Below are positions 8,530 to 17,221 of a stretch of DNA of 47,675 nucleotides, one piece after another. Position numbers and translations under genes: made by a program. The stretch is from NCBI GenBank assembly GCA_023393655.1, contig JAEWKP010000197.1, positions 1 through 47,675 on the forward strand. The letters run 5' to 3'. The stretch comes from Pseudomonadota bacterium. Lineage in GTDB: Bacteria; Pseudomonadota; Alphaproteobacteria; Rhizobiales; Beijerinckiaceae. The notes under the pieces are model-generated. The model worked only from the letters and a program-made list of their open reading frames with translations, was not told the origin of the DNA and made no database searches. Numbering within the stretch: position 1 is the stretch's first letter; each line of letters opens with the position of its first letter.

Positions 8530-9150
8530 CTCAACAACGGCGGCGTCATAGACGACCACGAGTTCCACACGCTGAAGCTCACGGCCTCGAACGCCACGGG
8601 CGTCGGCCATATCGGTTATCGGGCCACGAGCGAGGCCGCGCTCCTGCGCCGTGTCGCCGCGATCGAGGCGATGGGCGCCGGCATCGGCTGGAGCGAGGGC
8701 GATCTCTGCCGTGGCCGGGCCTATCCATGTCAATCTGCTGGCGCAGGACGTCGCGGTGATCCGCGATTTCATGCCGAAGGCGCTGGGCTGCCGCGTCACC
8801 GAGCAGATCGTGCTGGATTCCGACGAGGTCGGCGGCTGCGGGTTCACCGTCGACAACAAGAGCTACGACATCGCCTATACCCGCGACCACATCAACGCGC
8901 TGGGGCGTTTCCACCATGTCACATTCGCCGTCGACCAGCGCGAGCACATCCTGGAAGCGGCCGATCTCTTCCTGGAGAACGGCGTCTTCATCGAGACCGG
9001 GCCGCACAAGCACGCGGTGCAGCAGACCTTCTTCCCCTATGTCTGTGAGCCGGCCGGAAACCGCGTCGAGATCGCCAATGCGGGAGCCCGTCTCGTCCTG
9101 GACCCGGACTGGCAGACCGTGACCTGGATCGAGGACGAGCGGAACTGCGA
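8530..9150 (+). pseudogene. Decayed catechol 2,3-dioxygenase (VOC family)
   Basis: Two frames carry pieces of one extradiol ring-cleavage dioxygenase. The upstream piece (about 8530-8715) reads DDHEFHTLKLTASN, GVGHIGYRATSEAALLRRV and GAGIGWSEGDL; the downstream piece (about 8710-9150) is shifted in frame and reads IHVNLLAQDV, KSYDIAYTRDH, GRFHHVTFAVDQ and NRVEIANAGARLVLDPDWQTV. The N-terminus is missing, roughly 45-50 residues expected between the two domains are gone at the junction, and the usual C-terminal tail is replaced by unrelated residues ending at 9184. The metal ligands of the C-terminal domain (His, His, Glu) are still present. A short expressed domain is possible but unlikely. 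Confidence 0.75.
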
Positions 9151-9227
9151 CAGACTTTCTGACGCGCCATCGCATCGGCGATGATGCGTCTTGTCATCCG
9201 GGCCAGCGCGACGTGGACGCACGGCAA

Positions 9228-10370
9228 TCAAGGCTTCCTCTTCAAACTCGTCTCGCGCGCCACCCGATTGATGTCTTCGACAAGGCCCTTCGTGGGCGCT
9301 TTGGCAAGAAGTCCTTCCGTGATGAGTTGCGCGACCTTGATTTGAAAGGCCATGTAGCCATCATGCCGCGGCCTCAACATCGCTCCTTCGAGCGTCGCGC
9401 GCGTCCGGCTGTAGAAGCCGTTGGCGGCCTGATCGACTGCAGTGTCCAACCAGGCCGCCCCGTGCCCGGGCTGGCCGCCGGCTGCGGCATAGGGCCCGCG
9501 CTGGACGTCGCCCGATGTGACCCAGTAGGCGAATTTCAGAGCCGCCTCGTGCTGCGCGGAACGGGCGGAGACCGCAAGACCCGTCCCGCCGAGGACCGAG
9601 CCCAACGGTCCGCTCGACCCAAGGCAGGGGATGTCGGCGAAGGCGAGCCGGTTTGCCCGGAAGTCGACATGCGCGTAGCTGACATATCCGTAAACCAGTG
9701 GGCAGCAAGCAAGATCGTCGCTATCCGCCAGCAGATCGAGTGCCGCGATCGGATCGAGCGAGAAACAGCGCTCGTCGAGATGGTCGGCGAGTTCGGCAAG
9801 CTGCCCGATCACGGCTTCGCCGACGGCGCGCGGCAGGAAGTCTTCGCCATGGCCGCCGGGTCGCCAACCGAGATTGGCCGCGAGCGTCATCACACACATC
9901 AACGAATGGGGCGCGCGCAGGGGCAGGACCACCTTGCCGGCGCGGGCCAATGCGATGACGTCCCCCCAGGTTTCGGGCGCGCTGTCGAGCATGTCGGGCC
10001 GCCAGGCCTGTACCTGCGTCGCCGCGTCCAGCGGCAGCGCCCAAAGCCGGCCGTCGAAGACATAGCTCTGGTAGGACAGACCGACCGAACCAGCGAGCAT
10101 GGCACGCCGCTCGGCCGAGAAGCCCGGCTGGTCGAGCGGATAGAGGCAGCCCTCGCGGGCCACCTGCCCGGCATGGGGATGGTCGATGACGATCAGATCA
10201 TAGCGCTGCGCCAGCTCCTCGACCGGAAAGGACTCGAAATCCTGGAGCGAGCGCTTCTCCCAGGTGATCTCGACTCCGTTGCGCTCCGTGTAGAGGGCCG
10301 AGCAGGCAACGAGGGGGTCGTAGCCGCGCGGATGGTCCCAGGTCATTCCGCGCAGGCGGATACCAGTCAT
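9228..10370 (-). CDS. Signal-less solute-binding-protein-fold protein A
   Basis: The 380-residue protein resembles family 1 extracellular solute-binding proteins but starts MTGIRLRGMTWDHPRG with no signal peptide, lipobox or membrane span. Landmarks are WDHPRGYDPL at the N-terminus, YDLIVIDHPHAGQ near residue 60, LPLDAATQVQAWRPDML and AAGGQPGHGAAW. The same landmarks recur in the next gene upstream, so the two are tandem paralogues. It is last in the nine-gene TRAP/CoA operon, 17 bases after its paralogue. A cytoplasmic role is inferred (ligand binding, sensing or an enzymatic use of the fold); no function is established by sequence. Confidence 0.8.
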   Translation of the reverse strand: MTGIRLRGMTWDHPRGYDPLVACSALYTERNGVEITWEKRSLQDFESFPVEELAQRYDLIVIDHPHAGQVAREGCLYPLDQPGFSAERRAMLAGSVGLSYQSYVFDGRLWALPLDAATQVQAWRPDMLDSAPETWGDVIALARAGKVVLPLRAPHSLMCVMTLAANLGWRPGGHGEDFLPRAVGEAVIGQLAELADHLDERCFSLDPIAALDLLADSDDLACCPLVYGYVSYAHVDFRANRLAFADIPCLGSSGPLGSVLGGTGLAVSARSAQHEAALKFAYWVTSGDVQRGPYAAAGGQPGHGAAWLDTAVDQAANGFYSRTRATLEGAMLRPRHDGYMAFQIKVAQLITEGLLAKAPTKGLVEDINRVARETSLKRKP

Positions 10371-10387
10371 TCTCTTCGGTCCTCTCG

Positions 10388-11548
10388 TCAGGCGTTCTTG
10401 AGGGCGTCGGCAAAGGCGGCGTTGAACCAGTCGACGAGGCTTTCGGCGCTGCTTTCTCCGCGCAGGAAAGCATTGGTCTTCACGCCGCCTTCCTCGAAGA
10501 ACGGCACGTAGCCGGCAAATCGCGGCCGCAGATAGGCCGAGCCGAGCGTGCGCAGCGTGCCGGAGAAGAAACCGAGGCTCTGCGCATCGCAGCCCGGATC
10601 GGTCCAGGCCTGGAGCATGCCGGGCTGGCCGCCATCGGCGAAGTAATGCGTGCGCTGATAATCCGGCGCGCAGAGCCAGAGCCCGTAGCGCACGGCTTCG
10701 GCGACATCACGGCAGCGGCTGGTGACGCCGAAGCCGGCGCCGCCGAGCAATGTGCCCTGGCAGGCGCGATCACCCGCCGCCACGATATCGGCGAAGCGCA
10801 GCGGCCTCTCGGCTTCCTCGCGGCAGTAATTGGTGTAGCCGAAGGTGTAGGGAATATAGGCGACCTCATCGCTGCCGGCCGCCAGATCCAGCATCTGGAT
10901 CGGATTCATCCGAACCGATTCCGGATGGCTCAGCGCGACCAGGGCCTTGAGGCGCTCCAGCAAGCCAATGCCGAACTCGCGGTCGAGGAAGACCGGGTTC
11001 TCCACGGTCACCGGGCGTCCCAGATTGGCGGCGAGCGTCAGCACCATGCAGACCGCGTCGATCGGACAGGCCGGCACGCCGACCCAAAGCCCATGCTCGC
11101 GCAATTCCCGCGCCAGCCGCAGCAACTGGTCGAAGGTCGCCGGCGGATGGCGGCCGGCCTTCGCCATCAGGTCGGGCCGATAGGCGGCGACCTGCGCGGC
11201 GGCATCGATCGGCAGGCCGTAGATCGCGCCCTGCCAGTGATAGGAGCGCCAGGACGGGCCTACCGCGCCGGCATCGAGCCACGCCATCGCCTCCGCCGGA
11301 ATATGCGGCGTCAGGTCGACGAGCAGGCTCCGCTTTGCGGCCTGGCCGACGAAGGGGTGATCGAACACGATCAGGTCGAAACGCTCGGCCAGCTCTTCCA
11401 GCGGCAATTCGCCGAAGTCGCGCAGGCTGCGCGCGCGCCAGGAGATCGCGACGCCGGGCCGCTCGGCGCGATAGCGGGCGATGCTCTTTTCGAGGGGCGC
11501 GCGTCCGCGCGGGTGGTCCCAGGTGATGCCTTCGAGGGTGGTGCTCAC
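10388..11548 (-). CDS. Signal-less solute-binding-protein-fold protein B
   Basis: Paralogue of protein A (386 residues), also without a signal peptide. It begins MSTTLEGITWDHPRGRAPL and shares RSLRDFGELPLEELAERFDLIVFDHPFVGQ, LPIDAAAQVAAYRPDLM, MVLTLAANLGRP and DGGQPGMLQAW with its neighbour. The ATG overlaps the enoyl-CoA hydratase stop (ATGA), so it is made together with the cytoplasmic CoA enzymes. Sugar-type solute-binding proteins normally sit beside permease genes and are exported; neither holds here, as the only transporter in the operon is a TRAP system with its own binding protein DctP. Function unknown. Confidence 0.82.
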   Translation of the reverse strand: MSTTLEGITWDHPRGRAPLEKSIARYRAERPGVAISWRARSLRDFGELPLEELAERFDLIVFDHPFVGQAAKRSLLVDLTPHIPAEAMAWLDAGAVGPSWRSYHWQGAIYGLPIDAAAQVAAYRPDLMAKAGRHPPATFDQLLRLARELREHGLWVGVPACPIDAVCMVLTLAANLGRPVTVENPVFLDREFGIGLLERLKALVALSHPESVRMNPIQMLDLAAGSDEVAYIPYTFGYTNYCREEAERPLRFADIVAAGDRACQGTLLGGAGFGVTSRCRDVAEAVRYGLWLCAPDYQRTHYFADGGQPGMLQAWTDPGCDAQSLGFFSGTLRTLGSAYLRPRFAGYVPFFEEGGVKTNAFLRGESSAESLVDWFNAAFADALKNA

Positions 11549-12327
11549 GCCTTGGCTCCTTCGGCCTTCTTGCGTTCGGAGCGGGCGACGAAATCGCGGA
11601 TGCGCTGCATGCCGTCGCCGGTGAGGAAAAGTGAGCAGACCGCGTCGCGCTCGGCATCGAGTCCAGCGTCAAGGCCGGTTTGCCAGGCCGCAAGGTTCAG
11701 CCGCTTCAGATCGGCGAGCGCGCCGGCAGGATGGCGCGCCATCTGCTCGGCCAGCGTCAGCGCCTCGCCGAGTGCGTCCTCGGCAATGCGGTTGACGACG
11801 CCCCAATCCGCCATCTCCTGCGCGCTGGCGAAGCGCCCGGTCATCAGAAGCTCGGCGGCCCGATTGGGACCGAGCTTGCGGGCAAGGCGCTGCGTGCCGC
11901 CGCCGCCCGGGACGAGACCGAGCTTGACCTCGGGCAGGCCCAGCTTGGCCTCGGCATGCGCGACGATCAGATCGGCCGAAAGCGCGATCTCGAAGCCGCC
12001 GCCGAGCGCATAGCCTTCGACTGCCGCGATCACGGGCTTCGGCAGCGCTTCGAGCGCGCCATAGATGCGTCCGGCGCTCTCCTGGAAATCGCGGAAGGCC
12101 TCGGCCGACTGCGTCGCATAGGCCTTGACGTCCGCCCCGGCCATGAAGTTGCCGCCGGCGCCGCGCAGCAGGAGCGCGCGGATCGCCGGGTCGCCCGCCG
12201 CCTCGGCGATCGCGGCGAGGATCTCCTCGACCATGGCACCGCTCATGGCGTTGAGTTGGTCGGAGCGCGAGAAGGTCAGCAGCGCGACCGGGCCGCGCCG
12301 CTCGAAATCGATGAGAGCGTTCGTCAT
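11545..12327 (-). CDS. Enoyl-CoA hydratase/isomerase family protein
   Basis: A 260-residue crotonase-fold enzyme acting on an acyl-CoA thioester in the cytoplasm. The oxyanion-hole segment is NFMAGADVKAY (residues 60-70) and the second is GYALGGGFEIAL. Both catalytic glutamates of true hydratases are present at the right spacing, Glu113 in GGFEIA and Glu133 in PEVKLGLVPG, so hydratase activity is plausible. It overlaps genes on both sides by 4 bases. With the CoA-transferase it should activate and hydrate the acid imported by the TRAP system; the substrate is unknown. Confidence 0.93.
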   Translation of the reverse strand: MTNALIDFERRGPVALLTFSRSDQLNAMSGAMVEEILAAIAEAAGDPAIRALLLRGAGGNFMAGADVKAYATQSAEAFRDFQESAGRIYGALEALPKPVIAAVEGYALGGGFEIALSADLIVAHAEAKLGLPEVKLGLVPGGGGTQRLARKLGPNRAAELLMTGRFASAQEMADWGVVNRIAEDALGEALTLAEQMARHPAGALADLKRLNLAAWQTGLDAGLDAERDAVCSLFLTGDGMQRIRDFVARSERKKAEGAKA

Positions 12328-13547
12328 GCTGCGGCCGCATCCGATTTCGGATGAACCCAGACGGCACCGGAATTCCGCAGCGCGGCGATGCGCTCGCTGT
12401 CGAAGCCGAGCTCGGCGAGAATCTCGACCGTATGCTCGCCGACCATCGGCGCGTGCCGTTCAATCTTCCCGGGCGTTTCGGATAGCGTGATCGGCACATT
12501 GACCGTCTGCACCTCCCCGATCACCGGATGCTGGTAGGAGGTGAAGGCGTTCATGTGCTTCACCTGCGGATCCTCAGGCACCTCCTCCTGACGCAGCACC
12601 TCGCCGCACCAGAGATCGAAGGAAAGCAGCCGCTCCATCGACGCTGCGGTCGTGCGCGTCTGCGTCACTGCCTCGATGGCGGCATGGATCTCGTCGCGTC
12701 GGTCGAACAGCGCCTCGGCGTCGTCGAAACGGGCAAGCTCCGGCGCTTCCAGCGCCTCGACCAGCTTCGCGAAGGGATTCATCGCAATGTTCAGGAAGCC
12801 GTCCTTCGTGCGGTAGACGCCGAAGGGGGCCGGCATGCCGGGATGGGCGATGCCGGAATTCGGGCGCTCGAAGACGCGCCCCGTATTGAGCGTGGTCACG
12901 AATTCCTGGGTCTGGTGCGCGATCAGCGCGCGGAACAGATCGACCTCGATCTTCTGGCCGCGGCCGGTCTTCTCGCGATGATAGAGCGCCGCGAGGATGC
13001 CGTAGACCATATGGTAGGAGCCGAGCTGGTCGGCGATGGCGACGCCGAGCGGCGTCGGCGAGACGCCGGAGCGCCCGGTGACGGACATGATGCCGGACAA
13101 CCCCTGCAGCAGCAGGTCCTGTCCGGGTCTCTCCAGATAGGGGCCGCTCTCGCCATAGCCGGAGCCGGAGCAGTAGATCAGCCGCGGGTTGAGGCGCGAG
13201 AGCTCCTCGTAGCCGAAGCCGAGCCGGTCGAGCACGCCCGGCCGGAAGTTCTGGACGAAGACATCGGCCGTGGCGGCAATGTCCTGCAGCAGCTTCTTGC
13301 CCTCGGGGTTCTTCAGGTCGACCGCGAGCGAACGCTTGTTGCGATTCCAGGCAAGGAAGCTCGGGTTCTCGAAATCGCCGACCTTGCGATTGAAGAAGGG
13401 CGGCAGGTCCCGATAGAGGTCGCCGCTGACCGGCCGCTCGACCTTGATCACGTCGGCGCCGAGATCGCCAAGCATCTGCGTGGCGAAGGGACCGAACAGC
13501 AGGTGGCTGAAATCGAGCACGCGCAGCCCGGAAAGCGCTCCGCTCAT
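12324..13547 (-). CDS. CaiB/BaiF (family III) CoA-transferase
   Basis: This 407-residue enzyme moves CoA between a donor thioester and a free carboxylic acid, giving the acyl-CoA used downstream. It starts with LRVLDFSHLLFGPFATQMLGDLGADVIKVE, a canonical family III opening, and has KRSLAVDLKNPEGKKL, NFRPGVLDRLG and GSGYGESGPY. Asp144 in GQDLLLQGLSG is the expected acyl-anhydride-forming aspartate. Length is normal. It overlaps the IclR gene and the hydratase gene by 4 bases each, so all are translationally coupled. Donor and acceptor acids cannot be told from sequence. Confidence 0.94.
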   Translation of the reverse strand: MSGALSGLRVLDFSHLLFGPFATQMLGDLGADVIKVERPVSGDLYRDLPPFFNRKVGDFENPSFLAWNRNKRSLAVDLKNPEGKKLLQDIAATADVFVQNFRPGVLDRLGFGYEELSRLNPRLIYCSGSGYGESGPYLERPGQDLLLQGLSGIMSVTGRSGVSPTPLGVAIADQLGSYHMVYGILAALYHREKTGRGQKIEVDLFRALIAHQTQEFVTTLNTGRVFERPNSGIAHPGMPAPFGVYRTKDGFLNIAMNPFAKLVEALEAPELARFDDAEALFDRRDEIHAAIEAVTQTRTTAASMERLLSFDLWCGEVLRQEEVPEDPQVKHMNAFTSYQHPVIGEVQTVNVPITLSETPGKIERHAPMVGEHTVEILAELGFDSERIAALRNSGAVWVHPKSDAAAA

Positions 13548-14350
13548 GCGGCTTCTCCTTCGTTGTCGGCGGCCTGGCGCGGATCGTGCCAGCCGAGCGC
13601 GGCCGAGATTCCGGCCGCCGTGGCGATGACGGCCCGTTCCGCCTCGTCGACATCGACGGCGAGGCCCTTCTGGGCGAGGAACGGGATGGTGAGGCAGGCG
13701 GCGATGACGCCGCGATGGTCGAAGACCGGCTGGCTGAGATTGGTCACGCCGGAGACGACGAGGCTTTCGCGGCGCTCGCCGCCTTCGGCAAGCACCTTCT
13801 CGGCGCGCTCCGGCAAGGTCTCGGCCAGTTCGGGGAAAGAGGCGATGCTGGCATCGAACAGCGCCTGCCGGTGATGCTCCGGCTGATAGGCGAAGAGCAC
13901 GGCGCCGGAGCTCGTCTCGGCCAGCGGGAACTGGGCGCCCAGGCGGACCGCATAATGCATCGCGCGCGGTGCATCGACCTGGGCGACAATCAGGACGCGC
14001 GCACCGCTGAGGACCGCAAGGTGGCAGGATTGCTGGGCGTCGGCGGCCAGCTTCTCCATCTGGGGCAACGCGACCGAGAGCAGCCGATTGGTCGGCGGAT
14101 TCTCGTGCGACAGCTCGAAGAGCTTGAGCGTCAGCGCGTACTGATCGGAATCGGCATCGCGGCGGATATAACCGCGCGCTTCGAGTGCCAGCGCGATCCG
14201 GTAGATCTCGCCCATCGAGCGGCCGAGCGTGCCGGCGATCGTGGTCAGCGACATGCCGCTCGCCGAGCTCGCGAGGAGTTCGATGATATCGAGCCCCTTT
14301 TCCAGCGCGGGCGCGCGATAGCGATTGGAAGCGTCGTTCTCGTCACTCAC
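13544..14350 (-). CDS. IclR family transcriptional regulator
   Basis: The 268-residue regulator has an N-terminal winged helix (ALEKGLDIIELLASSASGMSLTTIAGTLGRSMGEIYRIALALEA in pieces, residues about 15-65) and a C-terminal effector-binding GAF-like domain (RLGAQFPLAETSSGAVLFAY to VIAACLTIPF). I chose the GTG at 14350 (VSDENDASNRY), preceded by AGGGAG; the longer frame back to 14509 would bury its N-terminus in dctP coding sequence. It lies inside the operon between dctP and the CoA-transferase, so it is probably autoregulated and controls the whole cluster in response to the imported acid or a CoA derivative. Confidence 0.92.
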   Translation of the reverse strand: MSDENDASNRYRAPALEKGLDIIELLASSASGMSLTTIAGTLGRSMGEIYRIALALEARGYIRRDADSDQYALTLKLFELSHENPPTNRLLSVALPQMEKLAADAQQSCHLAVLSGARVLIVAQVDAPRAMHYAVRLGAQFPLAETSSGAVLFAYQPEHHRQALFDASIASFPELAETLPERAEKVLAEGGERRESLVVSGVTNLSQPVFDHRGVIAACLTIPFLAQKGLAVDVDEAERAVIATAAGISAALGWHDPRQAADNEGEAA

Positions 14351-14402
14351 GGTTCCGACTCCCTGCGGAGCCGGGCGAAACCCGGCTCCAACGGCATTCT
14401 CA

Positions 14403-15395
14403 TCAACGGCCAAGCTGCTTGCGGACATCCGCGACCAGATTCGGCGACCAATCCGGGAAGGCCTTCTGGATCGATTCCGCAGCCTTCTCGAAGGCCGCGC
14501 GGTCGACATCGGAGACGATCGTCATGCCGTGCTTCTGAAGCTCGGCGACCGAGCTGTCGTAGACCTTCTCCGACTCGGCCGTCATCCAGTCGCAGGCTTC
14601 GTCCGCGGCGATCTCCAGGGCCTTCTTCTGCTGTGCGTTGAGCGCGTTGAACGCCTTCAGGCTCATCACGACCATGGCGGCGTCGAGGATGTGGTTCGTC
14701 TTCATGTAGAACTTCGCCGCCTCGAAATGCTTCTGGTCGACGATCGCGTTCGGCGGCGCCTCGGCCGCATCGATGACGCCCTGCGACAATGCACTGTAGA
14801 CCTCGGGCCAGGGCATCGGGGTGGCCTGGCCGCCCATCGACTTGACGAGCTCGGTGTAGATCGCCACCGGCTGCACGCGGATCTTCAGCCCGGCCGTATC
14901 GGCCGGCGTCCGGACCGCCTTGTTGCGCGTATAGAGATCGCGCGTGCCGAAGTTGAAGAAGCACAGCGGCTTGATGTTGTGTTTGACGAGGTCCTTCTCC
15001 CAGCCCTTCACCAGCGGGGAGTTCGCGACCTTCTTTACCTCGCCCCAGTTCTTGAACAGGAACGGATGCACCATCACCGAATAGTTCGGGACGTATTGGG
15101 CGATGGTGCCCGGGCCGACCTGGGTGATGATGTTGGAGCCGAGCGTGAGCTGCTCCAGCACGGCCGAATTCTCGCCGAGCTGCGCGCTCGGGAACATGTC
15201 GATCTGGACTGGTCCTCCCGATGCTTTCTCCATCGCCGCCTTCAGGCGCTGCCCGCCGAGATTGACGATATGCGTCGGCGAATTCATGTGGCCGAAGCGC
15301 AGGACGGGGGTCTTCTGCTGTGCCTGCGCGGCCGGCGCGGCCGCCAGCAGCGTGAGGGCGAGGCCCGCCGAGGCGGTGATGGTCCGGATCGTCAT
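14403..15395 (-). CDS. dctP: TRAP transporter substrate-binding protein DctP
   Basis: Periplasmic receptor of a TRAP transporter, 330 residues. Residues 1-26 are a Sec signal peptide (MTIRTITASAGLALTLLAAA, cut after AQAQ). The mature part has LRFGHMNSPTH, DMFPSAQLGE, the conserved carboxylate-binding arginine Arg173 in GLKIRVQP and ATPMPWPEVYSALSQGVIDAAE, all family hallmarks. GGGAGAAG precedes the ATG. The same frame is open upstream to 16775, but that stretch is only an out-of-frame shadow of dctM. The conserved arginine implies a carboxylate ligand. Confidence 0.95.
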   Translation of the reverse strand: MTIRTITASAGLALTLLAAAPAAQAQQKTPVLRFGHMNSPTHIVNLGGQRLKAAMEKASGGPVQIDMFPSAQLGENSAVLEQLTLGSNIITQVGPGTIAQYVPNYSVMVHPFLFKNWGEVKKVANSPLVKGWEKDLVKHNIKPLCFFNFGTRDLYTRNKAVRTPADTAGLKIRVQPVAIYTELVKSMGGQATPMPWPEVYSALSQGVIDAAEAPPNAIVDQKHFEAAKFYMKTNHILDAAMVVMSLKAFNALNAQQKKALEIAADEACDWMTAESEKVYDSSVAELQKHGMTIVSDVDRAAFEKAAESIQKAFPDWSPNLVADVRKQLGR

Positions 15396-15436
15396 GTTTC
15401 TTCTCCCAGTTGTGCCGTTCTTGTTGTCGTTTGCCG

Positions 15437-16708
15437 TCAGAGATAGCCGAGCCAGGTCGCGGTGCCCGGGACAGCCGCGATCAGTGCCGCGATCCCGAGG
15501 AGCATGGCGAGCCAGGGCAGCGATTCCCGGATGAAGTCCTGGAGCGGCACGCGCGCGATGGTGCAGGTCGTGAACATGACCGTGCCGACCGGCGGCGTGA
15601 TGCCGCCGAGATGGATCATGTAGACGAAGAAGATGCCGAAATGGATCGGATCGACGCCGAGCTTCACCGCCGCGGGCGCGAACATCGGGGCGAGGATCAG
15701 GATCAGCGCCGTGCCTTCGACGAACATTCCGGCGATCAGCAGCAGCACCGCGACGATCAGGAAGAGCGTGAACTTGTTGGCCGCCGTGTCGACGAGCATC
15801 TCCGCCACCCTCTGCGGCAATTGCTCGAAGGAGAGCGCCCAGCTCAAGGCGGTCGAAGCGGCCAGGATGATCATGATGACGCTGGTCGTCGTCGCCGTCG
15901 AGGCCAGGGAGTCGGCGATGTCGCGCCAGCTGCATTCCCGATAGACGGCGCAGAAGAGCAGCGCGTAGATCACGGCGACGGCACCGGCTTCCGAGGCGGT
16001 GAAGATGCCGATGCGGATGCCGATCACGATGATCGCCGGCATCAGCATCGCCGGGACGGCCCCCCAGAAGGTCTGGAGCAGGCGCGCCGGAGTCGCTCGC
16101 TCCGTGCTGCGTTCGTAATTGCGCCGCTTGGCGACCCAATGGGACATGACCATCATCCCGGCCGTCATGATCAGGCCCGGCACGATGCCGGCCATGAACA
16201 GCCGGCCGATCGAAAGATCCGTGACGAAGCCATAGAGGATGAGGCCGATGCCCGGCGGGATCATCGGCGCGATCAGCGCCGAAGCCGCGGTGACGATCGC
16301 TGCATAGGCCGGGCTGTAGCCGCGGCGGACCATCTCGGGGTTGAGGGTCTTCGCATGCATCGCTGCCTCGGCATTGGCCGAGCCCGTCATGCCGGCCTGC
16401 AGCATCGACAGCACGATGTTCACCTGCGCGAGGCCGCCGATCATGTGCGCCGTCAGTGCCGAGGCGAAATCCATCAGCCGGCGGGTGATCCCGGAGATGT
16501 TCATCAACTCGCCCGCCAGGATGAACAGCGGGATCGCGATCAGCGGGAAGGACTGCGTCCCGACGATGATGTTCTGGATATAGGCGACATCGAGGATGTC
16601 CGGGTCCGACAGAGTCACGGCGATGCCGGTACCTAGCAGGACGAAGGCGATCGGCAGGCCGATGACGGTGAGCGAGAGGAAGACACCGAGCAGGGCGGAA
16701 GGGCTCAT
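15437..16708 (-). CDS. dctM: TRAP transporter large permease DctM
   Basis: A 423-residue inner-membrane protein with about a dozen hydrophobic spans that carries the substrate with sodium or proton coupling. Recognisable parts are the N-terminal ALLGVFLSLTVIGLPIAFVLLG, the motif GMTGSANAEAAMHAKTLNPEMVRRGYSPAYAA with TAASALIAPMIPPGI, and the C-terminal IFFVYMIHLGGITPPVGTVMF. It overlaps dctQ by 4 bases and is followed by dctP after 41 bases, the reverse of the common dctP-first order. Confidence 0.95.
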   Translation of the reverse strand: MSPSALLGVFLSLTVIGLPIAFVLLGTGIAVTLSDPDILDVAYIQNIIVGTQSFPLIAIPLFILAGELMNISGITRRLMDFASALTAHMIGGLAQVNIVLSMLQAGMTGSANAEAAMHAKTLNPEMVRRGYSPAYAAIVTAASALIAPMIPPGIGLILYGFVTDLSIGRLFMAGIVPGLIMTAGMMVMSHWVAKRRNYERSTERATPARLLQTFWGAVPAMLMPAIIVIGIRIGIFTASEAGAVAVIYALLFCAVYRECSWRDIADSLASTATTTSVIMIILAASTALSWALSFEQLPQRVAEMLVDTAANKFTLFLIVAVLLLIAGMFVEGTALILILAPMFAPAAVKLGVDPIHFGIFFVYMIHLGGITPPVGTVMFTTCTIARVPLQDFIRESLPWLAMLLGIAALIAAVPGTATWLGYL

Positions 16709-17199
16709 TGCGCATGCCTCCCGATCGGCCGGCCCATGGCGCTGCGAGCCAGCGACCAGATCTCGTAGGCGGCAAAGACCGCGAAGCCGACCGGCATCGC
16801 CATGTAGACCCAGATCATCGAGATGCGCATGGAGGCGATCTCCATCCGCGTCCGCATTGCAAGATCCCAGGAATGGCGGATGAGAAAAAGCGCGATCGCG
16901 ATCATCAGCAGCCGCACGATGATGGCGAGGATCTTGGCGACACCCGCCGGCAAGATGCTGGTGAACAGGTCCACCGCCATGTGCGAGCCCTCATGGGCCG
17001 CCGGCGCTAGGCCGAGGAAGACGAGCCAGACGAAGAGGATGGTGGCCAGGTCGAAGCTGAAGATCAGCGGCGTATTGAGGACGTAACGAAAGACGACGGC
17101 GATCGCGACGATCGCGACGATGAGCGCCACGAGCGCGATGAGCAGCCCACGATAGGCGGCAGCGAGGATATGCAAGGGCGCCTCCGATTGGGGCGCCAT
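16705..17199 (-). CDS. dctQ: TRAP transporter small permease DctQ
   Basis: A 164-residue membrane protein with four hydrophobic spans (LLIALVALIVAIVAIAVVFRYV, FDLATILFVWLVFLGLAPAA, ILAIIVRLLMIAIALFLI, WVYMAMPVGFAVFAAYEIW). The sequence HEGSHMAVDLF after span 2 is the typical DctQ motif. It is the first gene of the minus-strand operon that runs down to 9228. Its ATG lies 23 bases from a perfect palindrome (17222-17242), the likely control site for the operon. Confidence 0.93.
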   Translation of the reverse strand: MAPQSEAPLHILAAAYRGLLIALVALIVAIVAIAVVFRYVLNTPLIFSFDLATILFVWLVFLGLAPAAHEGSHMAVDLFTSILPAGVAKILAIIVRLLMIAIALFLIRHSWDLAMRTRMEIASMRISMIWVYMAMPVGFAVFAAYEIWSLARSAMGRPIGRHAQ

Positions 17200-17221
17200 T
17201 CTCGTCGGGCGCCTCTCGCAA

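Noticed and set aside
8409..8597. Small minus-strand open frame with an HHHVW segment
   Set aside because: No family resemblance and no ribosome-binding site; it overlaps the start of the dioxygenase relic on the other strand.
13544..14509. IclR protein with 53 extra N-terminal residues
   Set aside because: The extension would overlap dctP by over 100 bases and is arginine-rich shadow sequence; the GTG at 14350 has a good ribosome-binding site.
14403..16775. Apparent 790-residue fusion protein ending in DctP
   Set aside because: The first part is an out-of-frame reading of dctM. DctP has its own start, ribosome-binding site and signal peptide at 15395.
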